Notes: generated from the letters alone by a model not told the origin. A stretch of 64,000 nucleotides of DNA from Serratia marcescens subsp. marcescens ATCC 13880 (GCF_017299535.1 NZ_CP071238.1:4898001-4962000), one strand, 5' to 3'; shown: positions 52,275 to 63,120, numbered from the stretch's first letter. A program made the numbers and translations.

Positions 52275-52330
52275 TAAGTAATAACAAAGCCAACGTGAAC
52301 TTTGGCGGGCTACGGCCCGCCCTTTTTTTA
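52275..52330 (+). ncRNA. OxyS-like 3' UTR element with terminator
   Basis: AAAGCCAACGTGAACTTT at 52286-52303 is directly followed by a terminator stem, as in the 3' part of E. coli OxyS as I remember it. In OxyS this stretch is the single-stranded Hfq-binding linker before the terminator. Here it is the 3' UTR of the peroxiredoxin-glutaredoxin mRNA. It may be released as a small RNA, or be the homologous source from which OxyS evolved. The loop used for fhlA pairing in E. coli is not conserved. Confidence 0.6.
52304..52328 (+). terminator. Terminator of the peroxiredoxin-glutaredoxin gene
   Basis: GGCGGGC-TACG-GCCCGCC followed by C and seven T. Confidence 0.93.
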
Positions 52331-52346
52331 CCTTTCAGGAGCGGAT

Positions 52347-53795
52347 ATGAAACTGTTGAACGTTGATGTCGCGGTCATCGGCGGCGGCACCGCAGGGCTC
52401 GGCGCCTACCGCGCGGCCAAACTGTCTACCCCCAGCGTGGTGATGATTGAAGGCGGGCCTTACGGCACCACCTGTGCGCGCGTCGGCTGCATGCCATCCA
52501 AATTATTGATCGCCGCCGCCGAAGCGGTGCATCAAATCGAGCGCGCGCCTGGCTTTGGCGTGCACCCAACCGGCAAAACGCGTATCGACGGACGCGAGGT
52601 GATGGCGCGCGTCAAACGCGAACGCGACCGTTTCGTCGGCTTCGTGCTGGAAGGCGTGGACGAGATCCCGGCCGCCGACAAAATTCAGGGCTATGCCCGC
52701 TTTATCGACGACAACACGCTGCAGGTCGATGACCATACGCGCATCGTGGCGCAGCGCATCGTGATCGCCACCGGTTCCCGCCCCAGCTGGCCGGCGCCGT
52801 GGAACGAACTGGGCGATCGCCTGATCGTCAACGACGACGTGTTCAACTGGGATGACTTGCCGCAATCCGTAGCGGTATTCGGCCCCGGCGTCATCGGGCT
52901 GGAGCTGGGGCAAGCGCTGCACCGCCTCGGCGTCGACACCAAGGTATTCGGCATCGGCGGCGCCGTCGGGCCGCTGACCGACAGCGCCGTGCGCGATTAC
53001 GCCGCCAAAGCGCTGGGGGAAGAGTTCTACCTCGACGCCGACGTGAAGGTAGAGATGATGCAGCGCGAAGGCGACCGCGTATTTATCCGCTATCAGGATC
53101 TGCAGGGCCAACCGCAGGAGATCCTGGTGGACTACGTGCTGGCCGCCACCGGCCGCCGCCCCAACGTCGATCGGTTGGGCCTCGAAAATACCGGCTTGCA
53201 GCTCGACGCCCGAGGCGTGCCGCTGGCCGACCGCCTGACGATGCAAACCAGCGTGCCGCATATTTTCATTGCCGGCGACGCCAGCAACCAACTGCCGCTG
53301 CTGCACGAGGCCAGCGATCAGGCGCGCATCGCCGGCGCCAACGCCGGCAGCTTCCCGGAGATCAATCCGGGTCTGCGCCGCAGCGCGATTTCGGTGGTGT
53401 TCTCCGATCCGCAGATCGCGATGGTCGGCTCAACCTTCCGCGAGCTGAGCGAGAAGTTCAGCGCCTGCGGCTGCTTTGAAGTGGGCAACGTCTCGTTTGA
53501 GAATCAGGGCCGCTCGCGGGTGATGCTGCGCAACAAAGGCATTCTGCACGTCTACGGCGAGCAAGGTACCGGCCGTTTCCTCGGCGCGGAAATGATCGGT
53601 CCGGACGCCGAACACATCGCGCACCTGCTGGCCTGGGCGCACCAGCAGCAGATGACCGTCGATCAGATGCTGGACATGCCGTTCTATCATCCGGTGATCG
53701 AAGAAGGCTTGCGCACCGCGCTGCGCGACCTGCAGGCGAAGCTCAAGCTCGGCGCGACCGAAATCGAGCGCTGTCAGCGCTGTCCGGGCGAGTAA
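52347..53795 (+). CDS. Dihydrolipoamide dehydrogenase-like disulfide reductase
   Basis: A 482-residue FAD-dependent pyridine nucleotide-disulfide reductase. FAD motif VIGGGTAGLGAYRAA, redox pair CARVGC, second Rossmann motif AVFGPGVIGLELGQAL, and the active-site His-Glu in FYHPVIEEGLRTAL are all present, so it should be active. AGGAGCGGAT precedes the ATG. It lies right after the peroxiredoxin-glutaredoxin gene but behind its terminator. It is not the pyruvate dehydrogenase E3, which is elsewhere in enterobacteria. Substrate unknown; glutathione, mycothione-like or lipoyl disulfides are options. Confidence 0.88.
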   Translation: MKLLNVDVAVIGGGTAGLGAYRAAKLSTPSVVMIEGGPYGTTCARVGCMPSKLLIAAAEAVHQIERAPGFGVHPTGKTRIDGREVMARVKRERDRFVGFVLEGVDEIPAADKIQGYARFIDDNTLQVDDHTRIVAQRIVIATGSRPSWPAPWNELGDRLIVNDDVFNWDDLPQSVAVFGPGVIGLELGQALHRLGVDTKVFGIGGAVGPLTDSAVRDYAAKALGEEFYLDADVKVEMMQREGDRVFIRYQDLQGQPQEILVDYVLAATGRRPNVDRLGLENTGLQLDARGVPLADRLTMQTSVPHIFIAGDASNQLPLLHEASDQARIAGANAGSFPEINPGLRRSAISVVFSDPQIAMVGSTFRELSEKFSACGCFEVGNVSFENQGRSRVMLRNKGILHVYGEQGTGRFLGAEMIGPDAEHIAHLLAWAHQQQMTVDQMLDMPFYHPVIEEGLRTALRDLQAKLKLGATEIERCQRCPGE

Positions 53796-53818
53796 CCTCT
53801 TATTCTCCGTTCATCCCC

Positions 53819-53844
53819 ACCGGGCCTTCAGGCCCGGTTTTTTT
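53819..53844 (+). terminator. Terminator after the disulfide reductase
   Basis: ACCGGGCC-TTCA-GGCCCGGT followed by a T run. Confidence 0.93.
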
Positions 53845-53947
53845 GCGTAGCACTTCCCTCTTGCCTCACGGCCCTTCTGCGCTCATTTTTATGCGTCGAC
53901 ATTGAAATGATACCAATAGTGACACCAAAACGAAGAAAGGAGCCAAA

Positions 53948-53974
53948 ATGGAGGAAGAACATGGAAAGGCATGA
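53948..53974 (+). other. Micro-ORF overlapping the HicB-like start
   Basis: AAAGGAG is followed five bases later by an ATG that opens eight codons (MEEEHGKA) in another frame, ending inside the HicB-like gene. It may be chance, or a coupling peptide that brings ribosomes to the HicB start. Confidence 0.3.
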
Positions 53975-54287
53975 ACACTATACCTATCGCATCACCTGGT
54001 CAGCGGAAGATCGTGAATATGTCGGGCTGTGCGCCGAATTCCCCTCGCTGTCCTGGCTGGCCGCCACGCGTACCGGCGCATTGGAGGGTATCGAGAAAGT
54101 GGTGAGCGAAACGATCGCCGATATGCTGGCGCAAGGCGAAACGCCGCCGCAGGCGCTGGCGGAAAAGAACTTCAGCGGAAAACTGGTGTTGCGCATGACG
54201 CCGGAACAGCATCGCCGGCTGGCGATCGGCGCGATGGAGGAAGGCGTGAGCCTGAACCGTTACCTGTGCGCACGCCTGGCGGGGTAA
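53961..54287 (+). CDS. HicB-family antitoxin-like protein (orphan)
   Basis: A 108-residue protein with an N-terminal HicB partial RNase H-like fold (YTYRITWSAEDREYVGLCAEFPSL, then LEGIEKVVSETIADM) and a C-terminal ribbon-helix-helix-type segment (LVLRMTPEQHRRLAIGAMEEGVSLNRYL). GAGG lies about nine bases upstream of this ATG; the frame is open to 53907. No hicA toxin gene fits in the 165 bases upstream or downstream, so it is either an orphan regulator or a remnant. Confidence 0.82.
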   Translation: MERHEHYTYRITWSAEDREYVGLCAEFPSLSWLAATRTGALEGIEKVVSETIADMLAQGETPPQALAEKNFSGKLVLRMTPEQHRRLAIGAMEEGVSLNRYLCARLAG

Positions 54288-54293
54288 AGGTTC

Positions 54294-54316
54294 AAGGGCG
54301 GCGCAGGGCCGCCCTT
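54294..54316. terminator. Hairpin between hicB-like gene and argH
   Basis: AAGGGCGG and CCGCCCTT pair around seven bases between the convergent stops. There is no proper T tract. Confidence 0.45.
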
Positions 54317-54323
54317 GTCGTCG

Positions 54324-55697
54324 TCACGCCAAACGCTGTTTCGCTGCGGCGATTGCCGCCGCGACCTGCTGCGGCGCGACGCCGCCTTTGGCCGCACGCT
54401 TGTCCAGGCAGGATTGCAACGCCAGGATCGGGTAGACATCGTCGCCGATCGTCGCGCTGAACTGCTGCAAATCCGCCAGCGGCAGCGCTTCCAGCGGTTT
54501 GCCTTGGCGAATCGCTTCTACCACCGCCTCACCGACGATATGGTGCGCTTCGCGGAACGGCACGCCTTTGGCGACCAGGTAGTCCGCCAGCTCGGTGGCG
54601 TTGGCATAACCCTGCTCCGCCGCTTCCCGGCAGCGCGGACGCTTCACCTGAATGCCGTCCAGCACCAGCGCCGCCATCTGCAGGCAGTCCATCCAGGTGT
54701 CGAGCGCGTCGAACAACCCTTCTTTGTCTTCCTGCATGTCTTTGTTGTACGCCAGCGGCAGGCCTTTCAGCGTCATCATCATGCCGGTCAGCGCGCCCTG
54801 CACGCGGCCGCACTTGCCGCGGATCAGCTCCAGCGCATCCGGGTTTTTCTTCTGCGGCATCAGCGAAGAGCCGGAGGTCACGCGGTCAGACAGCTCGACA
54901 AACGCCGCCTCGCCGCTGTTGAAGAAGATCAGATCTTCGGCGAAGCGCGACAGGTGAACCATGCTGATGGCGGCGTTGGACAGCAGCTCCAGCACGTGAT
55001 CGCGATCGGAGACGCTGTCCAGGCTGTTGCGGGTCGCCGAGGCAAAGCCCAGCCAGCCGGCCAGCTGCTCGCGATCGATAGGATAAGCGGTGCCGGCCAG
55101 CGCGCCGCTGCCCAGCGGGCTGACGTCCAGCCGTTTCAGGGTATCCTGCAGACGGCTCTCATCGCGCGCCAGCATCTCGACATAGGCCAGGCACCAGTGC
55201 GCGAAAGTCACCGGCTGCGCGCGTTGCAGGTGGGTATACCCCGGCATCACCGCATCCTGGTTGGCTTCAGCAGTCTCCACCAGCGCCTGCTGCAGTTGGA
55301 CGATCGCCTGATGCAGATCGCCGATCTGCTGTTTGCACCACAGCTTCAGATCGGTCGCGACCTGATCGTTGCGGCTGCGGCCGGTGTGCAGCTTCTTGCC
55401 CAAGTCGCCGACCTTCTCGATCAGCTTCTGCTCCACCCAGCTGTGGATGTCTTCCGCATCGCTTTGGACGATCGCCAAAGGATCGGCCTGGACTTCCTTC
55501 AGTAGCGCATTCAGCGCCTGCTCCAGCTGCTGTTGCTCCGCTGCGGTCAACACGTTAACGGTCACCAGCGCCTTCGACCAGGCCACCGAGCCCACGATAT
55601 CCTGCTCCGCCAGGCGATAATCGAACCGCAGCGAATCATTGAGTTGTTTGAACCGCTGATCCGCCGCCTGAGTGAACCGTCCGCCCCAAAGTGCCAT
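54324..55697 (-). CDS. argH: Argininosuccinate lyase
   Basis: A 457-residue enzyme of the fumarase/aspartase superfamily, the same length as E. coli ArgH. It splits argininosuccinate into arginine and fumarate. The superfamily signature is [12 protein letters not shown]. It is the last gene of argCBGH. Confidence 0.97.
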   Translation of the reverse strand: MALWGGRFTQAADQRFKQLNDSLRFDYRLAEQDIVGSVAWSKALVTVNVLTAAEQQQLEQALNALLKEVQADPLAIVQSDAEDIHSWVEQKLIEKVGDLGKKLHTGRSRNDQVATDLKLWCKQQIGDLHQAIVQLQQALVETAEANQDAVMPGYTHLQRAQPVTFAHWCLAYVEMLARDESRLQDTLKRLDVSPLGSGALAGTAYPIDREQLAGWLGFASATRNSLDSVSDRDHVLELLSNAAISMVHLSRFAEDLIFFNSGEAAFVELSDRVTSGSSLMPQKKNPDALELIRGKCGRVQGALTGMMMTLKGLPLAYNKDMQEDKEGLFDALDTWMDCLQMAALVLDGIQVKRPRCREAAEQGYANATELADYLVAKGVPFREAHHIVGEAVVEAIRQGKPLEALPLADLQQFSATIGDDVYPILALQSCLDKRAAKGGVAPQQVAAAIAAAKQRLA

Positions 55698-55723
55698 ACC
55701 TTTACTCCTGAATTTTTATGCGA

Positions 55724-55747
55724 AAGGGCGCAGCATGCTGCGCCCTT
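55724..55747 (-). repeat. Perfect palindrome between argG and argH
   Basis: AAGGGCGCAGCA is followed by its exact reverse complement. It lies in the longest gap (69 bases) of the operon. On the minus strand TTTCG follows, so it may be a partial terminator or mRNA stabiliser lowering argH. Confidence 0.6.
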
Positions 55748-55766
55748 GCAGAGTCACGCCAATCGG

Positions 55767-56987
55767 TTATTTATTCTTTTTCTCGTTCAACGCGCGGATG
55801 CGTGAAGACAGAGAGAACAGGCGGATAAAGCCGCCCGCGTGGCTGTGATCGTAAACTTCGTCTTCGCCGAAGGTGGCGAACTCTTCGGAGTACAGGCTGT
55901 TGGCGGATTTTTTCTGGGTCGCCGTCACCTGGCCTTTGTACAGCTGCAGCACCACTTCGCCGTTCACCTCTTCAGCCAGCGCTTCGGCAGAGGCCTGCAG
56001 CGAACGGCGCAGCGGCGCGAACCAACGGCCGTCGTACACCACATAAGACATCTCCAGGCCCAGCTGCTCGCGCCATTTGAAGCTGTCGCGATCCAGCACC
56101 AGCTGCTCGATGGCGCGCAGCGCCGCCACCATGATGGTGCCCCCCGGGGTCTCATAGCAGCCGCGGGATTTGATACCCACCAGACGGTTTTCCACGATGT
56201 CGATACGGCCGACGCCGTGCTTGGCGCCCAGCGCGTTCAGGGTTTCCAGGCACTGGTACGGCGACAGTGCTTTACCGTTAACCGCCACGACGCGGCCTTT
56301 CTCGACGGTAACGGTCACCTGCTCAGGCTGGTCCGGCGCTTCCTGCGGATCGACGGTCCATACCCAGCAATCCTTGTTCGGCGCATTCCACGGGCTTTCC
56401 AGCACGCCGCCTTCGGTGGAAATGTGCCAGGCGTTCTCATCGCGGCTGTAAATCTTCTCCAGCGACGCGGTGGTCGGGATGTTGCGCTCTTTCAGGTAAT
56501 CCAGCAGCGCTTCACGGGAACGCAGGTTCCACTCGCGCCACGGCGCTACCACTTTCAGCTGCGGCGCCAGCGCGGTGTAGGTGGTTTCGAAACGCACCTG
56601 ATCGTTGCCTTTGCCGGTCGCGCCGTGGCACAGCGCGTCTGCGCCCACTTTCAACGCCAGCTCGACCTGCGCCTTGGCGATGATCGGCCGCGCCATCGAG
56701 GTGCCCAGCAGGTAGCTGCCTTCGTACAGGGCGCCGGTCTGCAGCACCGGATAAACGTAATCGCGGATAAATTCTTCACGCAGATCGACCACGTGGCATT
56801 CAGAGGCACCGGACTGCAGGGCTTTTTGCTCCACGCCTTCCAGATCGCTGCGCTCCTGGCCGATGTCCGCCACGAACGCCACCACTTCACAGCCGCCGTA
56901 GTTCTCTTTCAGCCATGGAATGATGGCCGAGGTATCCAGGCCGCCGGAGTACGCAAGAACGATTTTTTTGATGCCTTGGTTTTGCAT
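55767..56987 (-). CDS. argG: Argininosuccinate synthase
   Basis: A 406-residue ATP-dependent ligase joining citrulline and aspartate. The PP-loop is [11 protein letters not shown] at residues 10-20; [13 protein letters not shown] lies at about 117-129. It is placed between argB and argH, whereas E. coli has argG elsewhere, so all steps from N-acetylglutamate kinase to arginine except argD, argF and argE are in one operon. Confidence 0.96.
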   Translation of the reverse strand: MQNQGIKKIVLAYSGGLDTSAIIPWLKENYGGCEVVAFVADIGQERSDLEGVEQKALQSGASECHVVDLREEFIRDYVYPVLQTGALYEGSYLLGTSMARPIIAKAQVELALKVGADALCHGATGKGNDQVRFETTYTALAPQLKVVAPWREWNLRSREALLDYLKERNIPTTASLEKIYSRDENAWHISTEGGVLESPWNAPNKDCWVWTVDPQEAPDQPEQVTVTVEKGRVVAVNGKALSPYQCLETLNALGAKHGVGRIDIVENRLVGIKSRGCYETPGGTIMVAALRAIEQLVLDRDSFKWREQLGLEMSYVVYDGRWFAPLRRSLQASAEALAEEVNGEVVLQLYKGQVTATQKKSANSLYSEEFATFGEDEVYDHSHAGGFIRLFSLSSRIRALNEKKNK

Positions 56988-57012
56988 GATCTATTCCTTT
57001 CTAATTCTAAAA

Positions 57013-57786
57013 TTAAGCGAGGATCCGGGTGCCAATCGACACGCCGTTAAACAAAGCAGGAAGCTGATCGGCATGGCGCCAGCTGGCGATATCCACCGGG
57101 CGGCCGAGGGTGCGGGCGGCGTCGAGCGCCGCATTCACCTTCACCACCATACCATCGGTGATGATGCCTTGCGCGATCAGTTGTTCCGCTTTTTGCGCCG
57201 TCATTTCCGCAATGCGTTGCCCCTTGCCGTCGAGGATGCCGCTGACGTCCGACAGCAGGATCAGATCCGCCCCCAGCGTCGCCGCCAGCGCCGTCGCCGC
57301 CTGATCGGCGTTCACGTTCATTAACTGCCCTTCGGCGGTGATGCCGATGGAGCTGATAACCGGCAGGTAGCCGGCGCCCAGCAGGGTATTGAGCAGCGCG
57401 GGCGAGCCGGGCTGCGCGTTGCCGACGTGGCCCAATGCCGGATCGAGCGGGGTCACGACCGCGCTGCCGCCATCCGCCAGGCTCAGGCCGACGGCGTTGA
57501 TTTGGTGTTTAATCGCCCACGCCAGCAGCGTTTTGTTGGCGGTGCCGGCCAGCGCGCCGGTGATGATGTCGATCTGATCGGCCGGCGTGACCCGCAGGCC
57601 GTTCTTTTTCACCACCGGCAAAGCGAGCTGCTTCATCAGTTCGTCCACCACGCAGCCGCCGCCGTGGACGATCACCAACGGGCGCTGGTGCTGCTGCCGA
57701 TAGCTGTCCAACGCGGTAAACAGACGCTCCAGCGCTTCTTCACTGTCTAATAACACGCCACCTAACTTGATAATTAACGGGTTCAT
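57013..57786 (-). CDS. argB: Acetylglutamate kinase
   Basis: A 257-residue kinase (E. coli 258) with [20 protein letters not shown] and [17 protein letters not shown]. It phosphorylates N-acetylglutamate in arginine synthesis. It starts 20 bases after argC. Confidence 0.97.
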   Translation of the reverse strand: MNPLIIKLGGVLLDSEEALERLFTALDSYRQQHQRPLVIVHGGGCVVDELMKQLALPVVKKNGLRVTPADQIDIITGALAGTANKTLLAWAIKHQINAVGLSLADGGSAVVTPLDPALGHVGNAQPGSPALLNTLLGAGYLPVISSIGITAEGQLMNVNADQAATALAATLGADLILLSDVSGILDGKGQRIAEMTAQKAEQLIAQGIITDGMVVKVNAALDAARTLGRPVDIASWRHADQLPALFNGVSIGTRILA

Positions 57787-57806
57787 TGCTGTTTACTCAC
57801 GCTGGT

Positions 57807-58811
57807 TTAAAGGAGTGATTGGGTTTCCGGGAAGCCGAAACGGATATTCAGGCATTGCACCGCCTGCGCCGCCGCGCCTTTCAGCAGGTTGTCTTCCGCC
57901 GCCACGGCGATCAGATGCTCGCCCTGCACCGCAAAGCCGATGTCGCAGAACGGCAGCCCCACCACCGCTTTCAGCGCCGGCACGCCCTGGTCGTACAACC
58001 GCACCAGCGGCTTGTCGTCATAGGCGGCGTGATAGGCGGCGGCCACGTCCTGCGCGGTCACGCCGGCTTTCAGGCGGCAGGTGATGGTTTCAAGGATGCC
58101 GCGCGGGAAGTTGCCCAAGTGCGGCGTAAAGATAACCGGCACGCCCAGGTGCGCGGCGATCTCCGGCTGGTGCCGGTGAGTGAAAATGCCGTACGGCTGC
58201 AGGCTCACTTCGCAGAAACTGGTGGTCATGCTGGCCTTGCGCCCGGCGCCGCTGACGCCGCTGGTGGCGTTGATCACCGGCCACTGATCCAGATTCAGCA
58301 ACTGTTTTTCGATTAACGGTTTCAGCGCCAGCTGCGCCGCCGTCGGGTAACAACCCGGCACGGCGATCAGCTGCGCCTGTTTGATCTTGTCGCTCTGCCA
58401 CTCCGCCAGACCGTATACCGCCTGCTCCAGCAGGGCGCCATGCTGATGTTCGAAACCGTAGTACTGGCTATAGAAACCGGCATCCTGCACGCGGAAGGCG
58501 CCGGACAGATCGAACACCACGCAGCCTGCCGCCAGGAAGGCCGGTGCGATATCGTGGCTGACTTCATGAGCGGTGGCGAGGAACACCACGTCGATGCCCT
58601 GCGCCGCCTTGGCGACGTCGGTCAACGGCTGCAGCGGCAGATCGACGATGCCTTTCAACTGGGGATGGAGATCGGAAAGCAACTTTCCTGCATCTGCACT
58701 TTGCGCTGAAACCGCTAAAGCGGTTATGTTCATGTGTGGGTGGCGATTCAGGTAAGCCGTGAGCTCCGCTCCGGCGTAACCGCTGGCACCAACGATCAGC
58801 GTATTCAACAT
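57807..58811 (-). CDS. argC: N-acetyl-gamma-glutamyl-phosphate reductase
   Basis: A 334-residue NADPH enzyme, the same length as E. coli. Rossmann motif [11 protein letters not shown] and catalytic cysteine in [11 protein letters not shown]. The start MLNTLIVG at 58811 has AAGGTGAAAGG upstream. It is the first gene of argCBGH, facing argE across two ARG boxes. Confidence 0.97.
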   Translation of the reverse strand: MLNTLIVGASGYAGAELTAYLNRHPHMNITALAVSAQSADAGKLLSDLHPQLKGIVDLPLQPLTDVAKAAQGIDVVFLATAHEVSHDIAPAFLAAGCVVFDLSGAFRVQDAGFYSQYYGFEHQHGALLEQAVYGLAEWQSDKIKQAQLIAVPGCYPTAAQLALKPLIEKQLLNLDQWPVINATSGVSGAGRKASMTTSFCEVSLQPYGIFTHRHQPEIAAHLGVPVIFTPHLGNFPRGILETITCRLKAGVTAQDVAAAYHAAYDDKPLVRLYDQGVPALKAVVGLPFCDIGFAVQGEHLIAVAAEDNLLKGAAAQAVQCLNIRFGFPETQSLL

Positions 58812-58957
58812 GTGGCCTTTCACCTTCTAAACTGACGTGCGGTCGCTTGCGACCCAGGTAACAGGGCTCGCCAGCGTTGTTGCGCCGTTCACCCACGGAG
58901 CCAGGCGTTGATGCTTTTATAAACATCCGGGTATCGGGTTCCCTTACGCTTCGGCTT

Positions 58958-58996
58958 ACTGTATTTTTATTCAAAATAAATGCATGAATATTGATA
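58958..58996. promoter_or_regulatory. Two ARG boxes between argE and argC
   Basis: ACTGTATTTTTATTCAAA (58958-58975) matches 17 of 18 and AATGCATGAATATTGATA (58979-58996) about 15 of 18 positions of the ArgR box. They are separated by exactly three bases, as in E. coli. The ArgR hexamer with arginine should repress both divergent units. Confidence 0.9.
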
Positions 58997-59021
58997 CTAT
59001 CCTAACCAAAGGCTGTCAACA

Positions 59022-60173
59022 GTGAAGATGAAATTACCTCCATTTATTGAGCTGTACCGGGCGTTGATCGCCACTCCGTCGATCAGCGCCACCGATGCCG
59101 GCCTCGATCAGAGCAATGAGGCGTTAATCAACTTGCTGGCCGGATGGTTTGCCGACCTGGGCTTTCGCGTCGACGTACAGCCGGTGCCGGAATCGCGCCA
59201 CAAATTCAACCTGCTGGCCAGCATCGGCGAAGGCAGCGGCGGCCTGCTGCTGGCCGGCCACACCGATACGGTGCCTTACGACGAAGGCCGCTGGACGCGC
59301 GATCCCTTCACCCTGACCGAGCACGACAACAAGCTCTACGGGCTGGGCACCGCCGACATGAAAGGCTTCTTCGCCTTTATTCTGGACGCGGTGCGCGACA
59401 TCGACGCGAGCAAACTGACCAAGCCGCTGTACATTCTGGCGACCGCAGATGAAGAAACGACGATGGCCGGCGCACGTTATTTCGCCGCCTCCACCGCCAT
59501 TCGGCCGGATTTCGCCATCATCGGCGAACCGACCTCGCTGCAGCCGGTGCGCGCGCACAAGGGCCACATGGCCAACGCCATTCGCATCGTCGGCCAGTCC
59601 GGCCACTCCAGCGATCCGGCGCGCGGCGTCAACGCCATCGATCTGATGCACGAATCCATCGGCCGCCTGATGGAGCTGCGCAAAACCCTGCAGGAGCGCT
59701 ACAACAACCCGGCGTTCGCCGTGCCTTATCCCACCATGAACTTCGGCCATATCAGCGGCGGCGACGCGGCCAACCGCATCTGCGCCTGCTGCGAGCTGCA
59801 CCTGGACATCCGCCCGCTGCCCGGCATGACGCTCGACAACATCAACGAACTGATGCATCAGGCGCTGGAGCCGGTGAGCCAACGCTGGCCGGGCCGCCTG
59901 ACCATCGAAGAGCTGCATGCGTCGGTGCCGGGCTACGAGTGCCCGACCGACCACCGCATGGTGGCGGTGATCGAGGAGCTGCTGGGCACCCGCACGCAGG
60001 TGGTCAACTACTGCACTGAAGCGCCGTTCGTGCAGCAGGTCTGCCCGACCCTAGTGCTCGGCCCCGGTTCCATCGATCAGGCCCACCAGCCGGACGAGTA
60101 CATCGACACCGCGTTTATCGAACCGACGCGCAAACTGCTGGGCCAACTGGTCAATCACTTTTGCCGGCAATAA
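59022..60173 (+). CDS. argE: Acetylornithine deacetylase
   Basis: A 383-residue M20-family metallohydrolase, the same length as E. coli ArgE, starting with GTG. Metal ligands lie in [10 protein letters not shown] and GLGTADMKG; catalytic Glu is in [11 protein letters not shown]. It releases ornithine and acetate. It is divergent from argCBGH. Confidence 0.96.
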   Translation: MKMKLPPFIELYRALIATPSISATDAGLDQSNEALINLLAGWFADLGFRVDVQPVPESRHKFNLLASIGEGSGGLLLAGHTDTVPYDEGRWTRDPFTLTEHDNKLYGLGTADMKGFFAFILDAVRDIDASKLTKPLYILATADEETTMAGARYFAASTAIRPDFAIIGEPTSLQPVRAHKGHMANAIRIVGQSGHSSDPARGVNAIDLMHESIGRLMELRKTLQERYNNPAFAVPYPTMNFGHISGGDAANRICACCELHLDIRPLPGMTLDNINELMHQALEPVSQRWPGRLTIEELHASVPGYECPTDHRMVAVIEELLGTRTQVVNYCTEAPFVQQVCPTLVLGPGSIDQAHQPDEYIDTAFIEPTRKLLGQLVNHFCRQ

Positions 60174-60431
60174 ACCCGACATTTAGCAGGGGAAATGCTT
60201 TATGCTTTCCCCTAACTCAAAATAAGTAGAAAACGGCGAAATAAGCCGTGCTGATAACCGACGCGCCGTAATTAAATTTCAGAAAATGCGCCGATTTTGA
60301 TGTTTTTTTGCTAAAAATAGTGTCAATTGACGATTGGACAGGAACGCGATGTGATCAGGCAGGCGGTCTGCGCCTGACGCGTGAAATTTATTTACAAGAT
60401 AAAAATCATACAGAACTGGGTCAGGGGTTAT
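60174..60431. other. Intergenic region between argE and ppc
   Basis: An AT-rich region with the ppc promoter. AGGGGAAA and TTTCCCCT form a stem at 60188-60213 just after argE, without a T tract. No gene is visible. Confidence 0.45.
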
Positions 60432-63068
60432 ATGAACGAACAATATTCGGCAATGCGCAGTAATGTCAGTATGCTCGGCAAATTGCTCGGCGATACCATC
60501 AAAGAAGCGCTGGGTGAGCATATTCTCGATCGCGTTGAGACCATCCGTAAGCTTTCCAAATCCTCACGCGCCGGCAACGAAGCGCATCGCCAGGAGCTGC
60601 TCTCCACCCTGCAGAACTTGTCCAACGACGAGCTGCTGCCGGTGGCGCGCGCCTTCAGCCAGTTCCTCAACCTGACCAACGTCGCCGAGCAGTACCACAG
60701 CATTTCGCCCAACGGCGAGGCCGCCAGCAACCCGGAAGCGCTGGCTCAACTGTTCAGCCGTCTCAAAGACAAAAAGCTCAGCGACAAAGAGCTGCAGCAC
60801 GCGGTATCGCAACTCTCCATCGAGCTGGTGCTGACGGCGCACCCGACGGAGATCACCCGCCGCACCCTGATCCACAAGCTGGTGGAGGTCAACACCTGCC
60901 TCAGCCAGCTCGATCACAACGATCTGGCCGACTACGAGCGCAACAAGATCATGCGCCGCCTGCGTCAGCTGGTGGCCCAGTCGTGGCACACCGATGAAAT
61001 TCGCAAACACCGCCCTTCCCCGATCGACGAAGCCAAATGGGGCTTTGCGGTGGTGGAAAACAGCCTGTGGGAAGGCGTGCCGGCGTTCCTGCGCGAATTC
61101 AACGAACAGCTGGAAAACTCCATCGATTACAGCCTGCCGGTGGAAGCGGTGCCGGTGCGCTTTACCTCCTGGATGGGCGGCGATCGCGACGGCAACCCGA
61201 ACGTGACCGCCGAAATTACCCGCCATGTGCTGCTGCTCAGCCGCTGGAAAGCCTGCGACCTGTTCACCCGCGATATCCAGGTGCTGGTCTCTGAGCTGTC
61301 GATGACCGAATGCACCCCGGAGCTGCGCGCCCGCGCCGGCGGCGATGAGGTGCAGGAGCCGTACCGCGAAATCATGAAGCAGCTGCGCAGCCAGCTGATG
61401 AGTTCCCAGGCTTATCTTGAAGGCCGCCTGAAGGGCGAGCGCGTGCTGAAACCGCACGACCTGCTGGTGAACAACGAGCAGCTGTGGGAGCCGCTGTATG
61501 CCTGCTACCAGTCGCTGCAGGCCTGCGGCATGGGCATCATCGCCAACGGTCAACTGCTGGATACCCTGCGCCGCGTGCGCTGCTTCGGCGTGCCGCTGGT
61601 GCGCATCGACGTGCGTCAGGAGAGCACCCGCCATACCGAAGCCATCGCCGAGCTGACCCGCTACCTGGGGCTGGGCGACTATGAAAGCTGGTCTGAAGCC
61701 GATAAACAGGCGTTCCTGATCCGCGAGCTGAACTCCAAACGCCCGCTGGTGCCGCTGAAATGGCAACCGAGCGCCGACACGCAGGAAGTGCTGGAAACCT
61801 GCCGGGTGATCGCCGAAGCGCCGCAGGGTTCGATCGCCGCCTATGTGATTTCGATGGCGCGCACGCCTTCCGACGTGCTGGCGGTGCACCTGCTGCTGAA
61901 AGAGGCCGGCTGCCCGTTCGCGCTGCCGGTCGCCCCGCTGTTCGAAACCCTCGACGACCTGAACAACGCCGACGACGTGATGACCCAGTTGCTGAACATC
62001 GACTGGTATCGCGGCTTCATCCAGGGCAAACAGATGGTGATGATCGGCTATTCCGACTCGGCGAAAGACGCCGGCGTGATGGCCGCTTCCTGGGCGCAGT
62101 ACCGCGCGCAGGACGCGCTGATCAAAACCTGTGAAAAGGCCGGCGTGGCGCTGACGCTGTTCCACGGCCGCGGCGGTTCCATCGGCCGCGGCGGCGCTCC
62201 GGCGCATGCGGCGCTGCTGTCGCAGCCGCCGGGCAGCCTGAAGGGCGGCCTGCGCGTCACCGAACAGGGCGAGATGATCCGCTTCAAGTTCGGCCTGCCG
62301 GAAGTCACCATCAGCAGCCTGGCGCTGTATGCCGGCGCGATCCTCGAGGCCAACCTGCTGCCGCCGCCGGAACCGAAGAAAGAATGGCGGGCGCTGATGG
62401 ACGACCTGTCCGAGACCTCCTGCCGGATGTATCGCGGCTACGTGCGTGAAAACCCGGACTTCGTGCCTTACTTCCGCGCGGCCACGCCGGAGCTGGAGCT
62501 GGGCAAACTGCCGCTGGGTTCACGCCCGGCCAAGCGCAAGCCGAACGGCGGCGTAGAGAGCCTGCGCGCCATTCCGTGGATTTTCGCCTGGACGCAGAAC
62601 CGCCTGATGCTGCCGGCCTGGCTCGGCGCCGGCGCCGGATTGCAGGAAGCGGTGAAAGCCGGCAAACAGACGGAGCTGGAAGCGATGTGTCGCGACTGGC
62701 CGTTCTTCTCCACCCGTATCGCCATGCTGGAAATGGTGTTCGCCAAAGCCGACCTGTGGCTGGCGGAATACTACGATCAGCGCCTGGTGGATAAAGCACT
62801 GTGGCCGCTGGGCCAACAGCTGCGCGATCAGCTGGAAAGCGACATCAAGGTGGTGCTGACCATCGCCAACGATGCGCACCTGATGGAAGACCTGCCGTGG
62901 ATCGCCGAATCCATCGCGCTGCGCAACGTTTACACCGACCCGTTGAACGTCTTGCAGGCCGAATTGCTGCACCGTTCTCGTCAGCAGGAGCAACCGGACG
63001 CCCGCGTCGAGCAGGCGTTGATGGTCACCATCGCCGGCGTCGCCGCCGGGATGCGCAACACCGGCTAG
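60432..63068 (+). CDS. ppc: Phosphoenolpyruvate carboxylase
   Basis: An 878-residue enzyme (E. coli 883) adding bicarbonate to PEP to form oxaloacetate. Catalytic regions [13 protein letters not shown] and [14 protein letters not shown] are intact, and the C-terminus is RNTG. The start [15 protein letters not shown] has AGGGG upstream; the frame is open to 60381. Confidence 0.97.
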   Translation: MNEQYSAMRSNVSMLGKLLGDTIKEALGEHILDRVETIRKLSKSSRAGNEAHRQELLSTLQNLSNDELLPVARAFSQFLNLTNVAEQYHSISPNGEAASNPEALAQLFSRLKDKKLSDKELQHAVSQLSIELVLTAHPTEITRRTLIHKLVEVNTCLSQLDHNDLADYERNKIMRRLRQLVAQSWHTDEIRKHRPSPIDEAKWGFAVVENSLWEGVPAFLREFNEQLENSIDYSLPVEAVPVRFTSWMGGDRDGNPNVTAEITRHVLLLSRWKACDLFTRDIQVLVSELSMTECTPELRARAGGDEVQEPYREIMKQLRSQLMSSQAYLEGRLKGERVLKPHDLLVNNEQLWEPLYACYQSLQACGMGIIANGQLLDTLRRVRCFGVPLVRIDVRQESTRHTEAIAELTRYLGLGDYESWSEADKQAFLIRELNSKRPLVPLKWQPSADTQEVLETCRVIAEAPQGSIAAYVISMARTPSDVLAVHLLLKEAGCPFALPVAPLFETLDDLNNADDVMTQLLNIDWYRGFIQGKQMVMIGYSDSAKDAGVMAASWAQYRAQDALIKTCEKAGVALTLFHGRGGSIGRGGAPAHAALLSQPPGSLKGGLRVTEQGEMIRFKFGLPEVTISSLALYAGAILEANLLPPPEPKKEWRALMDDLSETSCRMYRGYVRENPDFVPYFRAATPELELGKLPLGSRPAKRKPNGGVESLRAIPWIFAWTQNRLMLPAWLGAGAGLQEAVKAGKQTELEAMCRDWPFFSTRIAMLEMVFAKADLWLAEYYDQRLVDKALWPLGQQLRDQLESDIKVVLTIANDAHLMEDLPWIAESIALRNVYTDPLNVLQAELLHRSRQQEQPDARVEQALMVTIAGVAAGMRNTG

Positions 63069-63080
63069 TGAGCCTCATCG

Positions 63081-63108
63081 CGGCCCCGTTTATCGGGGCC
63101 GTTTTTTT
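63081..63108 (+). terminator. Terminator of ppc
   Basis: CGGCCCCG-TTTAT-CGGGGCCG followed by seven T. Confidence 0.93.
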
Positions 63109-63120
63109 ATGCCTTCCCCC

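Noticed and set aside
53796-53960. A hicA toxin gene upstream of the HicB-like gene
   Set aside because: The space contains a terminator and no open frame of about 60 codons with a HicA pattern.
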